A stretch of 64,000 nucleotides of DNA. Source: Marisa cornuarietis (taxonomy: Eukaryota > Mollusca > Gastropoda > Architaenioglossa > Ampullariidae). The position numbers were made by a program, and so were the translations under genes. Positions within the stretch are counted from its first letter, which is position 1. Every line of letters starts with the position of its first letter. The stretch spans positions 2,309,501 to 2,373,500 of the forward strand of contig SMMW01000024.1 of assembly GCA_004794655.1 (NCBI GenBank), written 5' to 3'. Shown piece by piece: positions 21,440-33,237 of the stretch. The notes below the pieces were generated by a model. The model had not been told where the DNA came from and did no database searches. It was given only the letters and a program-made list of their open reading frames with translations.

Positions 21440-22209
21440 CTCACTTGAATAAAATCAATACTATCTACCTAGCAACCCCCCAAAAATCTAATAATCAAAT
21501 AGTTTCAGTTCTTAAATACATATATCACTTACTCCATTCTAAACTTACCTAGTTTCCAACATTCAAGTCCTCCTTCCAAATATTAGTCCTCAATAATGAT
21601 ACTCACAGTTTTCAGTCTCGAACTATATTAGGGTTGTCGCCCTTCTCCTTCATCAACTAGAATCCGTATAACTCAAATGACACTACTCATCCACGTGACG
21701 CAATTACACCACTGACACATACTCCTAAAGGCGCACATAATCCTTCCCCGGGGGTGGGGTTTCGAAAACTAGACACTTTAGCTGCTCCAAATAACACAGC
21801 ACTTGGCACACTTAACCTCCGCACACACTGGCCATGTCGGGTGACAGGTCACAACGCACGATGTGAATGTGTTCAAAACAACATGTTAAAAAATCAATAA
21901 ATAAGGATTCAAATGTGTTACAGAATAAATGGAGTTTAAGCTACGTTTCTTAGAGCCTTGGTCTGAATTAAATTCATTAAGAAACGATAAACTCGCTATA
22001 AACCGCTTTCTGTATCCACTAAGAAAGACAAAGAGGTAGAGAGCGAGAGCTTGCTGACATAACCATCTTCTTGACTTTAAAATCAATACATATACTATGA
22101 TACAACGCTCTGTTTGAGCAAATATATTTTACATAATGATTCATATATTAAATATATATATAAATATATCAAAACATACTTTCTAAGAGGATTTCTTCAA
22201 TATCAATAT

Positions 22210-23672
22210 TGTCGTGAACCTTGGGGAGAAGGACACGCGAGGATGGTCAGAGGGGTGTAATTTCCGTCGCCTCGGACTAATTACACTCTCAACACCTCTA
22301 CCAACTCACGTCGACATGTACGGTTTACGCAACACTTACACTAAATTGCTAATAGGATGAATGATCCAATCTGACTCCGAGCCCCCAGCGTACGTCCCCA
22401 ACAACAAACTCAAGGCAATTTAGTGTATAAAAGAATTATTAATCAACAAGATTTCAACACGTTAATCACAATATATGATTGCCACAAATCACAATCCAAA
22501 CTCGTTTTCTAGGCGTCCCGCTACAATCCACTACGGCTAATCCAGGTATCGTGAGTCACTGACTAATTAGCTTAACTACCACACACAACACACTGCACTC
22601 GTCACTTATCTCTCTACACAAGAATGTCTCTCGCGATGTGGAGGGCCCTCCGATGTCTTGACGTCTGATAATCCGTAGATGTCACTCCGCCAGTCGTTGC
22701 TGCCTTTTCCACGAACACAGAGACTCTGGCACTGCCGCGTGCCACCACGTGACTCGTCCTCAAGGCCGGACTGCGATTAGAGCTTAACCGCGCCTGAGGA
22801 CCAACGCTTCTCTACCAGCTTTACCTCTGCTGTCTACGACCGACAGCCACTGGTGATACAAACGTCGTGCACTCTGTACCAAGAGTGGGTCTTAACGCAC
22901 CTCTGGAGTCGGTTGTGCTGAAGTAGTCACGATTCCCAGACTAACTCTCAGCGGAGACTCTAAACAGCCTTGAACGGATCTCTGCTACAACCTTCTCCCT
23001 CGAGATTCCAGTGCGAAGACCGCGAGTTCTCGCCGGTCTCTATGCTATATCCTCATCCGTGAGGATCATTCTCTCTCACGATTGGTCAAGCATACATGCA
23101 CTCTTTCTTCCAACCTTCTGTTGCATAGCTACACCCAATCACTACCTAGCTAGCACATGACAGACAGGTGGTCAGTTCTGACTTTCCAAACATGGACTCT
23201 GCTTACTACAACCAATAGTGCATCGACTCTAGTCTAAAACACTACCGCCACCCAAGTCGGGAAACATTCCCCACCCCAAGTTTATCTTACCTGGGTGCCT
23301 ACCCTTTCTAAAGAGTGGTCAAGTCGTGAACTTGCCACCCGTCTAACCTGCACTGATGAATGTGCGGTGAACGAGTTCAATTCAATCAGCAACAGAGCAG
23401 GCGCTACTGTCCCCCGATCAACTCGCATCATTCAATCCCATCCCCCAGTCAGCCTGGTCACCCTGCGGTGGTTTATGATCCTGACCAGCTCAGCTTACCT
23501 ACTGATCTCTGGCCAGTCTCTCCCCCTGAGCGAACTAACACCGGCCGTCCCTTTCTTCTGCTGGACAAAAGGATGGGTCGCTGTTCAGCTATCTGATCTA
23601 CCCTGCCCAGGTCCGTTTGGACGCCTGTCCGCACGGCTTGTATGAAAGCAAGAGTGTAGCACCATCACTACA
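22210..23672. mobile_element. LTR-like repeat, copy 1 (partner 44075-45131)
   Basis: Begins TGTCGTGAACC and ends ACCATCACTACA, so it has TG...CA termini. It is co-linear with 44075-45131 through words such as ACACTTACACTAAATTGCTA, ATTGGTCAAGCATAC and GGTGGTCAGT, then has about 400 bases not found in the partner. GC-richer than its surroundings. Flanks show no matching 5-base repeats (AATAT versus GCTCT), so solo-LTR status is likely but unproven. Short open frames inside have no domain. Confidence 0.55.
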
Positions 23673-25099
23673 GCTCTCAATACTAGTAATCATATGAAAA
23701 ATATTCCATGATATACTCGCGAATACATCACAAAGAGACCGGACGCTGCCTGTCAATAAGTTCAGCTTGTATACACCTGGGCGGGAGTTGAGTCAGTGAT
23801 TCAGAATTTCCAAGCATCAGTTGTACCGATTTATTTCACTTACAAATCATCTCCCATACCTTTTTTTTATATACAGTTCCTTTAATGTTTTTGATCTGTA
23901 ATTTATTTTAAAATTGTTTAATTGCATTTAGAACTCCTGTGAACTGTAGAAAGTTAGTGGTCAAGTTAGGGAATTTTAGCTGAAACTCCTGGTATGTGAG
24001 ATAGTTACCATTTTTTTAAGTAGATGTCTAACTTTATAGACATCTTGTAGCCAATCACTAAAGTAGATTGTATGGTTTCTGTAACAATATTTTTGTTGTA
24101 GAAGAGACATTCTGCATTAAATTCATCAATAGTTGTGGGTGTACATTTTATATATAAGCTTTTAAAATGTTTCCAAACATCATGCTAAAACCCGGAGGTT
24201 CGTCCGATCGCAGCAGCTGAGGCACTTGCAAAAGTTCTGTGTTTATGCGCAGGCGGACTTGCCAATGTCAAACACTTTTTGAGAGAATATAAGTTACGAT
24301 TGATGGATTGTTTTTATAAGGAAATGCATAACAAGGTGAGTTCTAATCCAAGGTACTTACTCTACAACTTATACAAATCTTCCATAATACAGAGTAGTCT
24401 TCTTGGAGATATAAACACATTGTTAGGAGAGATGTCGTGATAGCATTTTAGCCTAGGGGTTAGATGTGTATTGAAATAAGCACCGCTTCTCTTATGCTAA
24501 AAATAGTGATATAAAGAAACAAAGATGACGAAGATATACGTTTTACAGCGCATTTCTCTGTCTGTTGCCTTTAAAAAGCGTGTTTCTGCTGATATGTCTC
24601 CTTTCGCGAAAATGTCTGTTGTCTGTACACTTAAAAATCCACTGTATAACCTGTGAATAAAAGTGTGTGAAACTACTTACGACTGCGTATTGAGAGAGAG
24701 AGAGAAGAGAAAGAGAGACGGACATTCAAAGTGCAGTGTACGTCTAACCGGAATTGTTCAGGTACTGGACTGAATACTCTTAACCCACTTCAGCTGCAAG
24801 TATTTTTCGGTAGAAAACACTCTTCTGCAATGCTGGGTGCTCCTACTAGCAATATAAATAATGTTACGATGCAATGTGAGTCACTCGACTTAATTAAATT
24901 ACTTATTGAGTTAAATGAATGTTAAGCATTTTGCATACCTGTAATAGAATCTACATTGTGTGGCAGATAATCGAAGTCACATCGCAATTAACGAGTTTTT
25001 CGTCTATTTTCTTACCATGTTCACAAAGTTAACGCTGATTTTAAAAACAGTCTGTTTTTCAATAGACAGAGCGAAATGCACATAAGATTTCCGCACCTA
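23673..25099. other. Intergenic, no feature recognised
   Basis: AT-rich; no gene, known repeat or tRNA-like box seen. Confidence 0.35.
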
Positions 25100-25387
25100 T
25101 AAACTGGTCAAACTGAAATTGAAATGTTCAGAAAGCAAACATTCATAAAAACAAACTATTGCGCAGTAAAATAATTTGTACTTTTCTTTCTAAAGAGGGT
25201 AAACATAAGGGCAACAGTAGCATTATGTGTGTATTTGTAATCCCATTATCGATCTCTTTTGTACACGAAAAAATTATTACCAAAGTAGCGTAGTGTATCT
25301 AAATTTAAACTACTCAAGAAGGCTGAAGAAAGTAGGGCTAGACTTGACAAACTTCATTTTTGTTTACTTATTTCTCATGTTTAGAGA

Positions 25388-25713
25388 AATAATTGCAAAA
25401 TTGTGGATTTATGGCGTGAAATATGAGGGTGAAATAAAAATTTACAAATATATATTTCTTTTTTTGTACTTTACACATTTATTAGAGTAACCTTTAAAAA
25501 GAATTTCTTATTTCACGTGCTTGCTGGAGAATACACCTTAGAGGTAGTAGGAAAATCCTCTTACACGTATATCACCGTGTCTATAAATACAGGAGTAAAC
25601 AGGTTTCTGCCTCAAGTTAGCTTATATTCTTGCCAGATCGACGTTCATAACGACCAAATGAGTTATGGTCAGAGGAGTGATGTATCCCTTTTTGTGGTTT
25701 ACAAACGTTTGAG
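25388..25713 (+). promoter_or_regulatory. Inferred promoter and non-coding exon 1 of the 29174 GPCR
   Basis: A TATA box TATAAATA (25582-25589) sits in GTCTATAAATAC-like context (GTGTCTATAAATAC here, CATGTCTATAAATAC upstream of the 40710 gene). About 130 bases on, ACAAACGTTTGAG is followed by a GT donor at 25714, matching ACAAACGTTTTAG|GTAAGC at the 40710 gene. AATAATTGCAAA (25388-25399) is shared at a similar distance before the TATA box. Flanking DNA from about 25100 aligns with 39790 onward. The acceptor would be AG 29078-29079, giving a 3.4 kb intron. No transcript evidence. Confidence 0.55.
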
Positions 25714-26514
25714 GTATGCAAGATTTTTTTAAATTATTTTTTTGCTCTGTTTTTGTTTTTCATGTACCATCAACATATAAATCAAATTCTTTGATGCATT
25801 GCTATTATCAAAAGCTGATGCATTGCCGCTGCTACTTCTGCCGCTACCATTATCGATACAGTCACAACCTGTTACCTCGCAACCAGTTCTCTTGCCAAGC
25901 TCGCCTCTCTCTGCATTTTACAATAAATTTCTCCCAGCTACTCTTAATTATGGATCCTTGTCAAAATTTAAAAATGTCACAATATGTAAAATGTCTACAA
26001 TTAGTACATCAGGTTTATAAGACGCTCGCCAGTTGACAGAGTCGCGAGCGCCAACAGTCACTATATGTCATAATATCATGCCTGAACTGCGAGTCTGATA
26101 AAATTATCAATGTTGTAAAATACGAGCGGGCCGCCTTTAAGAGGCTTTTGCTGATACACAGTCACAAGCACACTCGAATTCAACACATTCAGCGTTCCCT
26201 CGATCACCCGCAACTAGCAGCAAAACCAACCGATCCTCAGTGGACAAAAGGACATATACGTAGTGACAATACAAAAGAAGGTTTATTCTACGCAAAAAAG
26301 AATGAAAAGATGGGAAAGAAAAAGTATACACACGCACCTGCACTCTTAATAAAAGCAATACAACACAGACCTGATGTCACTTAGTCCTCGTATGTTCTCA
26401 ATCATTCCAACGTAAGCGCAAAACAACAAAGAAAACATCTGACATTCTCTACTGGACGCTCCCCTTCACTCTCCAGCCCCTATATGCTTTTGAATATCTC
26501 AGTACCCCTTAGAG

Positions 26515-26980
26515 GACGGGTGGACAAAGTACGGCCTGCGGGCCGGATGCACCTCGCGGAACGTCTTTTGACCAGCCCGTCTGCCAACAGGTAATGTGTA
26601 CATGTTCATTTTTTAGAATTCAGTGTAGGTTCATTAAATTAAATTTAAGTACAACCACATTAGAAATCGGCAGTCCATAACATTCTAACACAGGCAAGGT
26701 ACAAAGATAACAAATAACATGGCTTACATATACAGCATCGTGGGAGGCTGCCTTCAAAGGAAACACTTGTTTTAAAGTTTCATTATGAGCGAAATCAAAC
26801 AGCTCCACTGTTCAATAAATTCGGTAGGTGAACGCCATTATCTACTTATTTGCTGTCAATTCCATTATCGCTAGGTTTGTTGTGTAGTCACCTGGCCTGG
26901 GTTTTTGGTATTTTACTCGCCCGCTGCGTAGCGTACAGTTTTGAGACCGGCCCGCAAAAGAAAAACTCTGCCCACCCCTT
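26515..26980. mobile_element. hAT-family deletion derivative, 466 bases
   Basis: The ends are imperfect inverted repeats of the hAT type: GACGGGTGGACAAAGTACGG at the left, with a right end that reads AAGGGGTGGGCAGAG on the other strand; both lead into GC-rich GCGGGCCGG words. Eight-base flanks CCTTAGAG (26507-26514) and CCTGAGAG (26981-26988) are a target duplication with one mismatch. The inner right part aligns with the transposase relic at 60300-60910, sharing CTAGGTTTGTTGTGTAG. It lies in the inferred 5' UTR intron of the 29174 gene. Confidence 0.8.
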
Positions 26981-26988
26981 CCTGAGAG

Positions 26989-29079
26989 AGTTACAGATTT
27001 TAAAAAATCTTGAATCTTGCAAACCATTCAATCACTGCCGGGGTCACAGGCCATTGGGTAGCACGTAAAGTAGAAAATAATATATAACGTTAAAGAGGCC
27101 CTACAAGGGTTAAACACCACAGGTGCAATAGTACTCAGCCTGAATCGCACGTTGGTGTCTTGTACAGTCCTACAATATCAGCATTTGTCTTTGTCCCTTT
27201 TTCGTGGGCTCAGGTTTTCAGTGTCGCTCCGTTGTTGCACGTTGACGAGCGTCACACACCTGGTTGACACAAGAGCAGGACAGTGCGGAAGATTCTGATA
27301 ACCTCCCACGAGTCCAGCGGTCGAGAGCCGTCTCACGCTCGGAGAAGATGATCACCCAAAACAGACCACAACTACAGCCGCCGCAATCACAGAGCAATAG
27401 CCTATAAAAGAAAACATCAAAAAGAAAAGAAAAGCCTGCAAGAAAACGCAGAAGCTGTCAAAAATGTCTAGCAAAGTTCTTTCCACAGTCTCGTCATAAT
27501 TTCACCGCTCCCTGTTTTGCTACCCTTTCAGAGCCTCTTTTACAATTCTACTATTCAATCAACCATATGTTGTCTGAAAATTACTCCCGCTTTTCCCGTA
27601 TCCAGAATGAAAAATTCCAAAAGAAGCAAGCTAGAACACCATTTATGTGAAGGATCTATCTTTACATTTAACCCAAAAGAACTTCATGCGCAAATCATTC
27701 GCACCTGGATACTTACCAAAAACAGCTATCGGTCAAAGCAATGGTGACAAGAGTTTCCATCTCACTTACCTAGCAAGACTTATGATATATACTCAATTCT
27801 GGGCGCGAACGTTTTCTCCGCAAACGTTTTTAACCAGCCTTTCACACAGATTGTGGACACCGACGACACCCCACTACCGCTGCTTCGACAAGATCACCAT
27901 TAGCAGTCATCGAGGCAGGATACTGCCCGGCAAATCCCTCTCACCCACCCTGCGGTCCAGCATACATCTCTCCGGCAAAACAATAGTTCTCCCTGTGCTG
28001 TCCGAGTCCCCCCTATAGACGCGCTCGGTAGCGTTCAAGAACATTTCATCTGAATGATTATAGGTATCGTGGGACGTGCTGTGAATTGACTTGGGATAAG
28101 CATTAGCGCGGTTACACTCACATGACATTCGTGCATCGCGCTATACCTCACAACCGACGAAACAGCCCAAGTGTTCTGGAATGGCTGTAACGTGTTTGTA
28201 GTTTAAGAACTGGGGTAGCTTGTCCGCCTGTAGGATAGCAGACTGGACAGAAAGAATTCTCGCACTGTCCATCCAGGTTTCTGTGGAATAAACTTCCCAG
28301 GCACAGATTAAAAACAACTGTTCTTTAACCAAAAGAATGAACATACATACATGTGGAACTGACGCAGACGACATTGATGTTTCTGTTGTTATAGAACAGG
28401 GCTGTCTCGAACTCGCAGCAGACGACTTAGTGTCTTGACCAATATCTGCAGGGGACCCCTAGCGGCGAGGTGACGAGGTGGAACTGCATTTCCAAAATAC
28501 TACATTTTAAATTGGGAAAAGATCGGTGTCATTCGTCTAAATGACTTTTTATCAGGTTCTAAACAGTCCGTGACTCATTATAAAATGCAGAAAAAGAATA
28601 TGAAGGAAAGAGGGAAGATGAAAGAAGAAATCTGGTGTTATACAGCAATTTCATAACAAAAATTTTCAAAACCAATGATTGAATTGAAAAATGTATTACA
28701 CAGTGGTGTATTAAATAACTGTCAGAACCAATGTTGACATAGATGTTTTCTCTTCCCATTACCACTGTATGCGTAGACATTTTGACATTTCCACATCATT
28801 AGCCCCATTTTCGCCAATACAATATTTTGCAACATTTTGATGAAGGTTGTCACTTTTAAATATCATCAATAGATTTTAAACTCTACCCCTCAAAACATTA
28901 TCTAGGTCTACAATTTACAAAAATCGTTTTTGTTTAGCTTTTGATTCAAAATTGCTGCAAATCATTCTAAAAAGGCAAATTGTCAGGTTCAATATTTAAA
29001 TCGTGTGAATATTTAATGTGTAAGAATAGTTCGCTTTCAGTCAAAACGGCAAACAAACAACTCTTTATCTTCTTTTCAG
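26989..29079 (+). other. Rest of the inferred intron before the 29174 GPCR
   Basis: No gene. 27070-28450 is GC-richer than its flanks and looks like unidentified mobile DNA; its short frames (for example 27647-28018) have no domain. The segment ends in a pyrimidine-rich acceptor, TCTTCTTTTCAG, with AG at 29078-29079. Confidence 0.4.
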
Positions 29080-29173
29080 GGACTACATCACAAAGTTGTT
29101 TGTGATGTACCAAGTTTCACTTCTCGCATCTTAACACTACAGTAGCCAATAAACGCTAGCTGTTAAGGTGAAG

Positions 29174-30217
29174 ATGAACAACAGCAGCTATTTTCAAGAA
29201 AACTGTATTTCAGTGACTTCTTATGACGGTCGAGGGGACCTCATCAGCACAGAGACTGAACATTTGATCACAAAGTTAAGATCCGCGGTGTTCATTCCTC
29301 TGCTCTATCTCCTTGGTGGTCCGTCTAATGTGGTGAACATGGTTGTCTTCTTCAAGTTAGGTTTGAAAGACCGAGTAAACCTTTGTCTGTACAGTCTGGC
29401 TCTTGTTGATTTTTTGTATCTGTCTTTCTTGTTTCTATTGGTTTGTGAGCAGATGTTTATGTTCCAGTCTTACGACAACTACGGACCTGTTTACGCATTT
29501 TTCATTAATAACAAAATTATGATTTTCTACAGTGCATCATATGCATCGATATTTATGTCTGCTGTGGTAGCAACAGAAAGATGTGTCTGTGTCTTGTTTC
29601 CTCTACAAGCAAAGACTTTTCTAACGACAAGAACAATGTGTGTTATTATTGTTATTTTTGTACCTGTCATTATGTTCTTACGTCTCGTGGTTACTGCCAA
29701 GTACACAGTCGGCTGCGTGTTTGACAGCAGACAACAGATAACATACATGGCGGTCTACGCCACAGACTATTATAAAGCAAACAAGGTTATGCTGGATATT
29801 ATAGATGGAATATTTTACGGTTTTGTAATAACACTAGGATGTCCAATCATTATCTTGATCGCGACTGTAATAATGTCTGTAAAACTTTGGCAAATAGTTG
29901 CCTGGAGGAAGCAAACCTCTACAGCCGACTCCACACGAGAAATAGCATTAACCAAAATGCTTATCACCTTATCAGTAGAGATTTTGTTGTTCTCTATGCT
30001 GACTGTAATGCTAAGAACGATTCCCTTATTCAGCCCTGACTTCAGTACTAAAGGAAAGTACCGCAATCTTTTCTACGCTGTTGTTAGTATCTCTGAGGTC
30101 TGTGACTACATGGGGTCGTGCTGTCATTTTCTTGTGTACTATTTTGCTGGTTCAAAATATAGACAGATGTTTCATAGCTTGTTTGAAGATTGTTTCCGAA
30201 AACCTGTTTCAAAATGA
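29174..30217 (+). CDS. Class A chemosensory-type GPCR, intact, 347 aa
   Basis: Single coding exon. The start is the ATG at 29174 (MNNSSYF); six upstream bases in frame only reach a GTG. Short N-terminus of about 35 residues with sequons at N2/N3 and Cys11; TM1 with GGPSNVVN (N55); TM2 with D79 (SLALVDF); TM3 ending TERC (135-137, no DRY); ICL2 PLQAKTFLTTR; ECL2 Cys181 in VGCVFD; TM5 about 216-238; ICL3 AWRKQTST; TM6 ALTKMLITLSVEI, no CWxP; a long ECL3 with PDFSTKGKYR; TM7 ending FLVYYFAGSKYR, no NPxxY. Very close to the 40710 product, differing at scattered positions and in the tail, so a recent duplicate. AATAAA at 30348-30353 is a likely poly(A) signal. Ligand unknown. Confidence 0.93.
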   Translation: MNNSSYFQENCISVTSYDGRGDLISTETEHLITKLRSAVFIPLLYLLGGPSNVVNMVVFFKLGLKDRVNLCLYSLALVDFLYLSFLFLLVCEQMFMFQSYDNYGPVYAFFINNKIMIFYSASYASIFMSAVVATERCVCVLFPLQAKTFLTTRTMCVIIVIFVPVIMFLRLVVTAKYTVGCVFDSRQQITYMAVYATDYYKANKVMLDIIDGIFYGFVITLGCPIIILIATVIMSVKLWQIVAWRKQTSTADSTREIALTKMLITLSVEILLFSMLTVMLRTIPLFSPDFSTKGKYRNLFYAVVSISEVCDYMGSCCHFLVYYFAGSKYRQMFHSLFEDCFRKPVSK

Positions 30218-31561
30218 ATTATGCGTGTTTAGAACTTTAATTTCGTGCTATTTTCAATTATAAACAAAAAATTTTTAAAAGCCCGTAGAGAAGAGTACAA
30301 GAAAGTTTTGCACACAAAACATGTTTCTGCGCTTTGGGCAGATGTACAATAAACACACCTCTTTAAAAATCAATCAAAACAATTATGTGATACTAAGCCT
30401 ACTAAGTAGCACTTTACTTTGAAAGTTATTATTATCCAGAAATTAAAGCAATGAAAAAGTGGGAGCAGACTAAAACATCTGCTCCGGTATCTTTGTCGAA
30501 ATACTGTTTATACCGCAATGACTATGACAATAACAATGATAATTGATTTTCTTCGATATGCTCGTGCCCATAACAGATATTGGGGGAGGAGGGGGACATC
30601 AATTGTTGGTTCAAAATACAATGGTAACGAAAATGTAGCCAAATACCATAACTTAATTAAAATTACAACATGCATAGAAAGTTCCAAAATAAAATTTTGT
30701 TATTAACAAAAAGGCACAGGCATTTGCAAATTATAAACTCTCCCTAACCTGTAGGGCTTTATAATGAAAAAAGGCAACAATTTTAACATTCTGGCAAATC
30801 AAATCAATAAACGAAACTGTGAAGGATTCTTATAATTATTTTTCAATAATGAACAACTGGCATAGCGTAGATCTTTGTATTTTGGGCATATGAACACACA
30901 GTCCAGATTCTTCACAGTCGCAATAGGAACATTTTAGTGAGACAGGAGACAAAGTCCTGTAATGTTGCTTAAGACATTTTAGATATAAAACGCATAGTCA
31001 AAATGTGATTAAGGAATCCCTATGATTGTGATGTTTTACCTCAATTGAGTAATTATTTGACAGTAGAGATGGCTTAAATGGGCTGCAGAATGAATCACTA
31101 CTAATGTTACTGTGTCAGTCTTGTTCAAAACAGTCTATGAGTGTCGCTTAATTTTTTTAATTGCCTAACATTTCCCATCCCTTCACATTCCCAGACAAAT
31201 CCAAAAACCATACTGGTAAAGTACTAACATAACATTGTTAAGCCATGTGACCTTGTCATTCCTGAGCATATTTCACAGCATAGAACGTTTTTTGGCAGTC
31301 GATTATCTGAGGGATATTAACAATTTTCAACCAGTATATAATACATCTCACATAAACGAAAATTGGCTATTAATCACATTCCCCATAAAGCATTCCTTTA
31401 GTACTATCTGCAAACAGACCACATACCACAAAACCATATACAATATTTGGTTAAACTTGTGTGTAAAACAATTGGAAGAATAACAAGGGATTACGATCTA
31501 TAAGGCGCCAAAGAACTCTTACAAAATATCAACCACCCCTCTACTCCCCTTTGCTGATAAG
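30218..31561. other. 3' UTR then intergenic
   Basis: Presumed 3' UTR to the poly(A) signal at 30348-30353. The rest to 31561 is AT-rich with no recognised feature. Confidence 0.4.
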
Positions 31562-32720
31562 TCAGCTAAAGCATGAGGAAATAGAGTGCGTTAACAAAAT
31601 TATATTTGTTTTAACTATTTCCTGCGCCATACTACTATAAAACACTTCTTCTTTTCTAGCAATTCGACCCCCATTCCTAGAAATAAACACATTAACTTTC
31701 TCCATGTTGACAACTAGATCCAAGTGTTCTGTTAAAATATTAAACCGGTTTTGTAGGCCAATTACTGTATCATAAAATAAGGTAATATCGTCAGCAAATG
31801 AACGGATGAAAAACTGGAGCAAATCTGGTGTATGCTGAATGCCACGTAAAGCCTTTGTACGTAATTCGTTTGTTAACTCATTAATAAATAGTGAGAATAA
31901 AACAGGATTACACTTTCTCACCTTGGTTAAAACCCCTAGGAAATTCAGTCTGTCAGGTCGTCTCCCCACATGAACTTTAGATTTTACTGCATTACAGAAT
32001 CTCTTAAACGCTGTGAGTAGCTTGCCTTGACTACTATTGTTATGAAGACCATTCCATTGTTTATCAATCAAATGCTTTAGTAAACTCTTTGAATGCTACA
32101 TATAGTTTTTTCTGATGCCGAAGTTGATTTTGTATAATAGCGACAAGTGTAAAGGTATGGTCTATTGTGCTATGAACTCTTCTGAATCCAGCTAGCTCCT
32201 CAACAACAATGTCATTGTATTTAATCAATGTAGTAATTCTTTGGTTTAAAATAAATTTACTATAAATCTTACTGAATATGCTTAAAAGCTATATTCCTAT
32301 TTAGTTATCTTGACTATTTCTATTCCGCTTTTTTATGTAATGGCTGAACAACTGCCTCTGATCAGGACATCCATTAACAGGACTGGTTCCCTTGCCATGA
32401 TATAGCCGTAGTTGCTGGCTTGGCGTAAAACACTAATTCCTCCCCTCCCCCAAATGCCAAAAGTCAGGAAAATTATTTCTATCAAAGAGGAAATCGAAAT
32501 AGACAATAAAATGGTGTAATTTTATATAGCGAGTGTTTAAATTTTTCTCCTATTAGTGTATCAGGTCCAGGGGCTTCACGATCTTTTAAATATGTAACTG
32601 CTACATTGATCTCCTAAGCTAAAATTTGACTGTTTAGATGAACACTTTACTCATCGCTAATATCGTAAATGCTATTTATTTCTTGGGCCTGCGTGGACCA
32701 TGCATGTGGCAGTTTGAAAA
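31562..32720 (-). mobile_element. Non-LTR retrotransposon RT relic
   Basis: The minus strand keeps RT landmarks in order: EAPGPDT near 32560, VRKCNPVLFSLFINEL near 31900, FADDITLFYD near 31780 (the catalytic YADD box) and VVNMEKVNVFISRNGG near 31690. The frame is open for 169 codons from 32071 but broken upstream. A SINE-tail fragment interrupts it at about 32372-32445. Jockey- or CR1-like; 5' truncated and dead. Confidence 0.8.
32372..32445 (+). mobile_element. SINE 3'-tail fragment
   Basis: Shares CCTTGCCATGATATAGCC, TAGTTGCTGGC and GGCGTAAAACACTA with 45346-45435 and, reversed, with 48424-48500. Three copies in one window show a common family whose 3' end is conserved. Inserted in the LINE relic. 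Confidence 0.65.
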
Positions 32721-33176
32721 GATTGGAAAATGGCGGGACCAGGTCTCTTTATAAATAGTATTTAAGCAAACTTCATCCCTCTGAAAAGATTTTTATTGTG
32801 TTTTGAAAACTTTTTGATACAAGGTAACCATACTGCTTTTCTAGAGAAATTACACACGTGTTTACTCGCTTTACAGGTATTATATTGAAAATGTTACATT
32901 ACATTTATGCTTCCGACTAGTTTACTACCTTAATGCATTAATCAGACAGAGATCATGACGCAATAATAAAAAAAATTGTAGCAATGTAAGCAAGCAAAAG
33001 GAAGAGGAGAACCACTGACCCGTGAAAATCGCGTAAAAGAGACAGCGTCAGTGTGATATTATTTTTATAAATGTACAGTCTGGCAACCTTCTTTACGACA
33101 TTAGGGAGTTTCTATATCTACTGAGCTACTGGCGATTTGCCGAGAGCAGCCTCTCGCAAAAGGCTTCTATCCACTG

Positions 33177-33237
<61 letters not shown>

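Noticed and set aside
23295..23645. 116-codon open frame
   Set aside because: Lies inside the LTR-like repeat in GC-richer DNA; no domain and two overlapping frames are similarly open.
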